Shown piece after piece: positions 5,528 to 9,854 of a stretch of DNA of 9,854 nt. Position 1 is the first letter of the stretch. Every line of letters begins with the position of its first letter. Under the pieces are notes generated by a model. That model did not search any database, had not been told where the DNA came from, and worked only from the letters and a program-made list of their open reading frames with translations. This DNA comes from JAXIPB01 sp045403155 (lineage in GTDB: Bacteria; Actinomycetota; Actinomycetes; Mycobacteriales; Micromonosporaceae). Both the position numbers and the translations under genes were made by a program. The stretch is taken from positions 1-9,854 of the forward strand of contig JAXIPB010000266.1 of the NCBI GenBank assembly GCA_045403155.1, given 5' to 3'.

Positions 5528-6895
5528 CTATCGCAACTGGTCGACACTTGCCCGGTCGGCGCGCTCAGATCCGGGCGAGTCCGGAACACTTGCCGACTCG
5601 CCGAGCGGCGCGGGCGGCGCGGACCGGGCGACGCGGATCGGCAGGGCAAACAGCAGTGCGACCGAGATCCACACATAGGCATTGCTGAGGAACCAACCGA
5701 ATGGGTTGTCCCATCGCTCGTGGAAGGACCAGACGAGCCGGCTGCACAGCAGAACGTACGAGAAGATCATGAACGCGAGCAAGCGATTGCGCCGTTTGCG
5801 ATCGGGTGCGGCCAGCGCGCTGTCGAGCAGCACCAGGATGGCCGGACCAACCCAGACCAGGTGGTGCACCCACGTGATCGGGCTGACCAGGCAGCCGACG
5901 ATGCCGGTCAGCGCGAAACCGGTCATCTCATCACCAGCCGCCACCGCGCGTCGCGCCCGCACCGCCCAGGCGATCATGATCACGATAACGGTGACAGCCC
6001 ACAGGGCGGTGCTCGGGTCGGCGGCGTGCAGGCGCGCGACCGCGCCGTTCATTGACTGGTTGGAGATGAAGGCCTGAGCGCCGATGCGGTCGGTGTTCCA
6101 CAGCGCGTCGGTCCAGAAGACCCGGGACGCGTCCGGGGCCACGGCCGCTGCGACGACGGTCGCCACGGCAGCGGTGACGCTGGCCACGATCGCGGCCCGC
6201 CACCGCTTCGTGACCAGCAGATACACGATGAAGATGCCTGGCGTCAGCTTGACCGCTGTGGCCAGGCCGATGCCGACGCCCCCGAAGCGACTGCCCCGGC
6301 TCACCAGCAGCAGCAGGTCGGCCGCCACCACGAAGACGAGGTACATGTTGACCTGACCGAACAGGAACGTTTCCCTGAGCGGCTCGAACGCGGCGGCGAA
6401 GCAGACTGCGAGCGCTAGGGCGTACCAGCGTGTCCAGCCTTGCCGGCGGGCCACCGGATCGACCAGCCAATAGATCAGTACGACGGAGACGGCGACACAG
6501 GTTATCGAGCTGATCACTATGGCGAGGTGCCATGGCGTGATCGCCAAGGGCAGCATGAGCAGCGCCGCGAATGGCGGATAGGTGTATCCGTACGTGCTGA
6601 ACGGCAGTACGAAGTCATAGAGCGAGCCACCGTCGCGGACCCAGTAGTTGATCGCGCCGTGGTAGACATTCAGGTCGAAGAAGCCGTGGCGGACGGCGAG
6701 GAAGTAGACGAAGGTGAAGATCCCGGCGGCGAGGGCGAGGATTGTGAGCACCTGACGCCGCACGACGCGTCGAGGCGGCGGAGCGTCCGATCCGGCGCTC
6801 TCTTCCGCTGGGTCGCCCTCGGCAGCCTTGGGCTCCGTCGTGCTGCCTTCCGATGCGCCGCTCTGCGATGTGACATTGACTGCGACATCGGCCAC
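5528..6895 (-). CDS. GT87 (DUF2029) family polyprenol-phosphate-dependent mannosyltransferase-like membrane protein
   Basis: This 455-residue GT-C type integral membrane glycosyltransferase resembles actinobacterial PimE-like alpha-mannosyltransferases, which use polyprenol-phosphate-mannose outside the membrane. After a cytosolic Ser/Glu/Pro-rich N-terminus (1-45) there are about ten hydrophobic segments. Family hallmarks, numbered from the GTG start, are the first-loop acidic motif FDLNVYHGA with Asp74 as likely catalytic base, YTYPP (104-108), FGQVNMY (180-186), KLTPG (216-220), NQSMNG (279-284) and SPITWVHH (338-345). A longer in-frame ORF reaches 7039. I chose GTG at 6893-6895 because GGGAGG lies 8 nt before it and the longer version would overlap the divergent GNAT gene. 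It is the first gene of the operon with the winged-helix and DUF2752 genes. The acceptor sugar or lipid is not predictable. Confidence 0.87.
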   Translation of the reverse strand: MADVAVNVTSQSGASEGSTTEPKAAEGDPAEESAGSDAPPPRRVVRRQVLTILALAAGIFTFVYFLAVRHGFFDLNVYHGAINYWVRDGGSLYDFVLPFSTYGYTYPPFAALLMLPLAITPWHLAIVISSITCVAVSVVLIYWLVDPVARRQGWTRWYALALAVCFAAAFEPLRETFLFGQVNMYLVFVVAADLLLLVSRGSRFGGVGIGLATAVKLTPGIFIVYLLVTKRWRAAIVASVTAAVATVVAAAVAPDASRVFWTDALWNTDRIGAQAFISNQSMNGAVARLHAADPSTALWAVTVIVIMIAWAVRARRAVAAGDEMTGFALTGIVGCLVSPITWVHHLVWVGPAILVLLDSALAAPDRKRRNRLLAFMIFSYVLLCSRLVWSFHERWDNPFGWFLSNAYVWISVALLFALPIRVARSAPPAPLGESASVPDSPGSERADRASVDQLR

Positions 6896-6903
6896 CGCAC
6901 TAG

Positions 6904-6909
6904 CCTCCC
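6904..6909 (-). promoter_or_regulatory. Ribosome binding site fixing the GTG start of the GT87 gene
   Basis: The minus strand reads GGGAGG, eight bases, then GTG. This decides the start among several in-frame candidates of a 503-codon open frame. Confidence 0.6.
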
Positions 6910-6954
6910 ATCCCCCGCGTGACCGCCTCAAATCCGACGGCTGTGCGCACCCCG

Positions 6955-6960
6955 TACGCT
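6955..6960 (+). promoter_or_regulatory. Candidate -10 hexamer for a leaderless GNAT mRNA
   Basis: TACGCT, eight bases, then ATG at 6969, with no Shine-Dalgarno sequence between. The spacing would put the transcription start at or next to the start codon. No good -35 is visible. It lies in the 73-bp divergent gap shared with the GT87 gene. Confidence 0.35.
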
Positions 6961-6968
6961 TAATCATC

Positions 6969-7532
6969 ATGGCGCTTGGCTTTGTCCGGCCCGCGGACTC
7001 CGATGACGCCGGCGAGATCGCTCGTATCCAGCTCACCACCTGGCGCCACGCTTACCGTCGCATTGTCCCCCGAAACATCCTCGATCGGATCGACGACGCC
7101 TGGGTAACGAACCGGTGGTTGACCTCGATCGAGGCCCCGCCGTCGCCACGGCACAAGGTGCTGGTCGCGGTCGAACAGGCGGAGCAAGCCTACCTTGTCG
7201 GTTTTGCTGCGACTGGTGAGATGGATGAGGCTGCGCTGGCACCAGAAGAGGATCACTCGGTCATGCTTCGGCCGGATATCGCCGCGGTCACAGATCTGCT
7301 CGTGGAGCCGCGATGGGGCCGTCGCGGGCATGGCAGCCGGCTCCTCGCAGCCTGCGCGGACCTGTGGCGGGAGGACGGCTTCACGTCAGCGGTCGCGTGG
7401 GCCTTCGAGGCCGACACCGCGACGCGGGCCTTCCTGACCTCCGCCGGATGGGAACTCGACGGCGCCACCCGCGCGCTGGACGTCGACGACCTGCTGGTGC
7501 CGCAGGTGCGTCTGCACACGACGCTCGTCTGA
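6969..7532 (+). CDS. GNAT family N-acetyltransferase
   Basis: This 187-residue single-domain protein is predicted to transfer an acetyl group from acetyl-CoA to an unknown amine. Residues 4-34 (VRPADSDDAGEIARI to TWRHAYRRIVP) match the usual GNAT N-terminus. The acetyl-CoA pyrophosphate-binding motif A is at 111-125 (LVEPRWGRRGHGSRL, with R-x-x-G-x-G at 118-122 in the form RRGHG). Motif B ends at 146-161 (FEADTATRAFLTSAGW), with Asp-Thr where many members have Asn. An in-frame start at 6828 exists but would lie inside the divergent GT87 gene, so the ATG at 6969 is preferred. It converges on dapB with only 10 bp between the stop codons. The substrate is unknown. Confidence 0.88.
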   Translation: MALGFVRPADSDDAGEIARIQLTTWRHAYRRIVPRNILDRIDDAWVTNRWLTSIEAPPSPRHKVLVAVEQAEQAYLVGFAATGEMDEAALAPEEDHSVMLRPDIAAVTDLLVEPRWGRRGHGSRLLAACADLWREDGFTSAVAWAFEADTATRAFLTSAGWELDGATRALDVDDLLVPQVRLHTTLV

Positions 7533-7542
7533 TGCCGCCCTG

Positions 7543-8466
7543 TCAGGGGCCGAGGAGCGGGCCCAGGCCGATCGTGAGGCCGGGTCGCTCCCGGACGGAA
7601 CGGATGGCGAGCATCACCCCAGGCATGAACGACTTCCGGTCGTACGAGTCGTGCCGGATGGTCAGCGTCTCGCCGGTCGTGCCGAGCAGAACCTCCTGAT
7701 GCGCGACGAGCCCGGCGGCCCGGAGCGAGTGGATCCGCACCCCCTGCACGTCCGTCCCGCGTGCGCCGGCCATCTCCTCCTTGGTGGCGTCGGGTGCGGG
7801 CGGCATGCCGACCTCGGCCCTCGCCGCGGCGACCATCTCGGCGGTGCGCTGCGCGGTGCCGCTGGGCGCATCGATCTTGTTCGGGTGGTGCAGCTCAACG
7901 ATCTCCACGGACTCGAAGAACCGCGCGGCGCGGGCCGCGAACTCCATCATGAGTACGGCGCCGACCGCGAAGTTCGGGACCACGATCACGCCGAGTTCGG
8001 GTTTGTGCGACAGCCATTGCCGGATGCGGTCGTAACGCGACTCGGTGAAGCCGCTGGTTCCCACCACGACGTTGATACCCTGATCGATGCACCAATGAAC
8101 GTGGTCCATCACCGAGTCCGGGGTGGTGAAGTCGACGACCACCTCCGCTCCGGCGTCGGCGATGTTGAACAGCCAGTCGCCCTGATCGACCATGGCGACG
8201 AGCTCCATGTCCTCGGCCGCGTCCACGCTCTGGCACACCTCGGTGCCCATCCGGCCGCGCGCGCCGAGCACACCCACCCGAAGCGGTTCTGACGAGCGAT
8301 CCGACCCCGCCGAGGGCTGGCTCAGCGGATCCGCCGACGGCTGGCTTTGCGGCTCCGCCGAGGGCTGGCTTTGCGGCTCCGCCGAGGGCTGGCTTTGCGG
8401 CTCCGCCGAGGGCTGGCTCAAGTCGTCGCGCTCGGCCGCTTCCTCGCGCTGCACAGGCTCGCTCAC
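7543..8466 (-). CDS. dapB: 4-hydroxy-tetrahydrodipicolinate reductase with repetitive N-terminal extension
   Basis: DapB reduces 4-hydroxy-tetrahydrodipicolinate with NAD(P)H, the step after DapA on the way to diaminopimelate. Numbered from GTG at 8464-8466 (307 residues), the Rossmann motif GARGRMG is at 68-74, DFTTP at 112-116, GTSG at 136-139, and the catalytic block LHHPNK-x-DAPSGTA at 192-205 with His193, His194 and Lys197. The usual protein starts at about residue 62 here, so some 60 residues are extra: a Ser/Gln/Pro-rich extension with five 8-residue repeats. A TTG at 8473-8475 is an alternative start three codons earlier, but it overlaps a -10-like TAAGTT and neither start has a Shine-Dalgarno sequence. 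A GTG at about residue 64 (8275-8277) could give a short form but lacks a ribosome binding site. It lies about 38 bp after the M16 protease gene on the same strand. Confidence 0.94.
   Translation of the reverse strand: MSEPVQREEAAERDDLSQPSAEPQSQPSAEPQSQPSAEPQSQPSADPLSQPSAGSDRSSEPLRVGVLGARGRMGTEVCQSVDAAEDMELVAMVDQGDWLFNIADAGAEVVVDFTTPDSVMDHVHWCIDQGINVVVGTSGFTESRYDRIRQWLSHKPELGVIVVPNFAVGAVLMMEFAARAARFFESVEIVELHHPNKIDAPSGTAQRTAEMVAAARAEVGMPPAPDATKEEMAGARGTDVQGVRIHSLRAAGLVAHQEVLLGTTGETLTIRHDSYDRKSFMPGVMLAIRSVRERPGLTIGLGPLLGP
8299..8418 (-). repeat. 24-bp tandem repeat inside dapB (five copies)
   Basis: On the plus strand GGCTGG recurs every 24 bp at 8315, 8339, 8363, 8387 and 8411. Three central units are identical or nearly so; the outer ones diverge. 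Read as protein on the minus strand the array gives SQPSAEPQ three times, then SQPSADPL and SQPSAGSD. The unit is a multiple of three, so changes in copy number by slippage would keep the dapB frame. Confidence 0.92.
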
Positions 8467-8473
8467 ATCGCCC

Positions 8474-8479
8474 AACTTA
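8474..8479 (-). promoter_or_regulatory. Candidate -10 hexamer for a leaderless dapB mRNA
   Basis: The minus strand reads TAAGTT, seven bases, then GTG. It resembles the arrangement before dapA (TAGGTT, six bases, ATG). No -35 is recognisable. If real, dapB has its own start inside the 29-bp gap after the protease stop and the TTG start would be wrong. Confidence 0.38.
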
Positions 8480-8504
8480 GTGCACCGAGGCGGGCCCGGC
8501 CGCG

Positions 8505-9854
8505 CTACCGGCCCACCACGCCCGAGAAATCGTGGTCGGCGAATGGGCCGATCACGGCGAGTGACGGCTGGCCGGCAAGAACCGCGGCCGCGACATTACG
8601 AACCTCGTCTGGGCTCACCGCGTCCACCCGGGAAAGGATCTGATCCACGCTGAGCAGCTCGTCATAGAGCAGCTCGCCCTTGCCCAGCCTGGACATTCGC
8701 GACCCGGTGTCCTCGAGTCCGAGCACCAGCGAACCCTTGAGCATGCCCTTGCCCCGCGCGATCTCGTCGTCCGTCAAGCCCGCCGCCGAGACGCGACCGA
8801 GCTCGTCGAGGGTGAGGGCGAGGACCTCGTCGACCTTTCCGGGCGCGCAGCCGGCGTACACGCCAAAGAGCCCGGAGTCGGCGAACTGCGAGGTGTACGA
8901 GTAGACCGAGTAGGCGAGGCCGCGACGCTCCCGGATCTCCTGGAAGAGTCGGGAGGACATGCCGCCACCGAGGACGTTGTTCAGCACGCCCAGCGCGAAT
9001 CGGCGATCGTCGTCTCGAGCGATCGCGGGCGTACCTAGCACGAGATGGGCCTGCTCAGTGTCCTTGTCCCGCACCCGCACGCGCCCCCGACGCGTTCGAG
9101 GGCCCGCGCCATCGGCGCCGCCCTCCAGCTGTCCCGCGCCGCGGCGTAGCAGCGGCTCCGCCGCGCCGTCCATGCGGTCGCTCCGGGCCAGCGCCTCCTT
9201 GACCAGCTTCACGACGAGCGCATGCTCGAGGTTGCCGGCGGCGGCGACCACAATGGACGGCGCGGTGTAGCGGCGGTGGTAGTAACTGAGAATCTGACGG
9301 CGGCTCATCGGGGAGATCGTGTCGACGGTGCCAGAGATGAGACGGCCGAGCGGATGGTCGCCGAAGATGACCCCGGCTAGGTCGTCGTGGACCTCTTCGC
9401 CCGGCTCGTCGTCGTGCATCGCGATCTCTTCGAGAATCACTCCACGCTCGGTCTCGACGTCGGCCTCCGACAGTATCGAGTCGAGGACCAGGTCACACAC
9501 CACGTCGATGGCGAGCGGCAGGTCCGCGTCGAGCACCCGCGCGTAGTAGCACGTGTACTCCTTGGTGGTGAAGGCGTTCGTCTCCCCGCCGACCGCCTCG
9601 ATCGCAGCCGAGATCTCGAGTGCCGATCGGCGCTTGGTTCCCTTGAAGAGCAGGTGCTCCAGGAAGTGCGAGACCCCGCCGAGTTGGCGCGTCTCGTCCC
9701 GCGAGCCGACTCCGACCCAGACGCCGAACGACACGCTGCGCATCGCGGGCACGGCCTCGGTCAGGATGCGTAGCCCGTTGGGCAGCACGGTACGGCGTAC
9801 CGTGCCGCCCAACGGGTCATCCGCGAGCGTCCAGGTGCGGGCGCGCGACGTTCG
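8505..9854 (-). CDS. M16 family zinc metallopeptidase (processing-peptidase-like), 5' end beyond the window
   Basis: This zinc endopeptidase is related to the mitochondrial processing peptidase beta subunit and to the PepR-type proteases encoded next to pnp in actinobacteria. The inverted zinc-binding motif HFLEH (HxxEH) is encoded at 9654-9668. The distal ligand is a Glu in ERGVILEEI, about 75 residues further on. The C-terminal half holds LGGGMSSRLFQEIRERRGLAYSVYS, typical of the second M16 domain, so both halves are in one chain. The frame stays open to the right edge: codons upstream of a possible TTG at 9810-9812 read on without a stop and include DDPLGGTVRRTVLP, similar to the usual start region. 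The true start is therefore probably outside; 449 codons are visible. dapB follows on the same strand. The physiological substrate is unknown. Confidence 0.92.
   Translation of the reverse strand, partial: RTSRARTWTLADDPLGGTVRRTVLPNGLRILTEAVPAMRSVSFGVWVGVGSRDETRQLGGVSHFLEHLLFKGTKRRSALEISAAIEAVGGETNAFTTKEYTCYYARVLDADLPLAIDVVCDLVLDSILSEADVETERGVILEEIAMHDDEPGEEVHDDLAGVIFGDHPLGRLISGTVDTISPMSRRQILSYYHRRYTAPSIVVAAAGNLEHALVVKLVKEALARSDRMDGAAEPLLRRGAGQLEGGADGAGPRTRRGRVRVRDKDTEQAHLVLGTPAIARDDDRRFALGVLNNVLGGGMSSRLFQEIRERRGLAYSVYSYTSQFADSGLFGVYAGCAPGKVDEVLALTLDELGRVSAAGLTDDEIARGKGMLKGSLVLGLEDTGSRMSRLGKGELLYDELLSVDQILSRVDAVSPDEVRNVAAAVLAGQPSLAVIGPFADHDFSGVVGR

Noticed and set aside
6828..6968. Longer N-terminus for the GNAT protein
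   Set aside because: The extra codons lie antisense inside the GT87 coding region, lack GNAT similarity, and the family's N-terminal pattern begins right after the ATG at 6969.
6896..7039. 48-residue longer N-terminus for the GT87 protein
   Set aside because: It would overlap the divergent GNAT gene, while GTG at 6895 has a strong ribosome binding site.
8299..8418. CRISPR-like array
   Set aside because: The 24-bp units are directly adjacent without spacers and are in frame within dapB.

Overview
The window looks like chromosomal DNA from a high-GC actinomycete. Codon third positions are strongly G/C-biased. The minus-strand order M16 zinc protease, then dapB, then thyX, then dapA matches the conserved actinobacterial neighbourhood (in Mycobacterium tuberculosis: gpsI, pepR, dapB, thyX, dapA, RNase J). 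The exact genus cannot be decided from the sequence. There are no rRNA or tRNA genes, CRISPR arrays, prophage genes or transposases.

Layout. Positions 1-44 hold a 34-base C homopolymer and a GC hairpin directly after the dapA stop; this may be a contig end. Minus-strand dapA (45-947) and thyX (1089-1844) follow. Positions 1845-2102 are intergenic and hold a nested-palindrome repeat, then a well-formed promoter/operator region. This drives a plus-strand cluster of three genes: a C-terminal ribbon-helix-helix protein (2103-2639), a DUF4097 beta-repeat protein (2673-3491) and a 46-residue ORF with a strong ribosome binding site (3549-3689). Next comes a minus-strand group of a GT87-type membrane glycosyltransferase (5528-6895), a YcaQ/AlkZ-like winged-helix protein (4220-5467) and a DUF2752 membrane protein (3714-4223). 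The last two overlap by ATGA. A plus-strand GNAT acetyltransferase (6969-7532) diverges from the glycosyltransferase and converges on dapB. Minus-strand dapB (7543-8466) and an M16 protease running off the right edge (8505-9854) complete the window.

How the genes work together. DapA and DapB catalyse the first two committed steps from aspartate semialdehyde to lysine and diaminopimelate. ThyX supplies dTMP and belongs to the same conserved block. The genes between dapB and thyX appear to be lineage-specific cargo.

Most notable observations: (1) the ribbon-helix-helix/DUF4097/small-ORF cluster, with an 11-bp partial palindrome repeated exactly 33 bp apart over an apparently leaderless promoter; (2) a 24-bp tandem repeat encoding a Ser/Gln/Pro-rich extension in front of the Rossmann fold of DapB; (3) a nested palindromic intergenic element; (4) TANNNT hexamers placed 6-8 nt before the start codons of dapA, dapB and the GNAT gene, suggesting leaderless transcripts.
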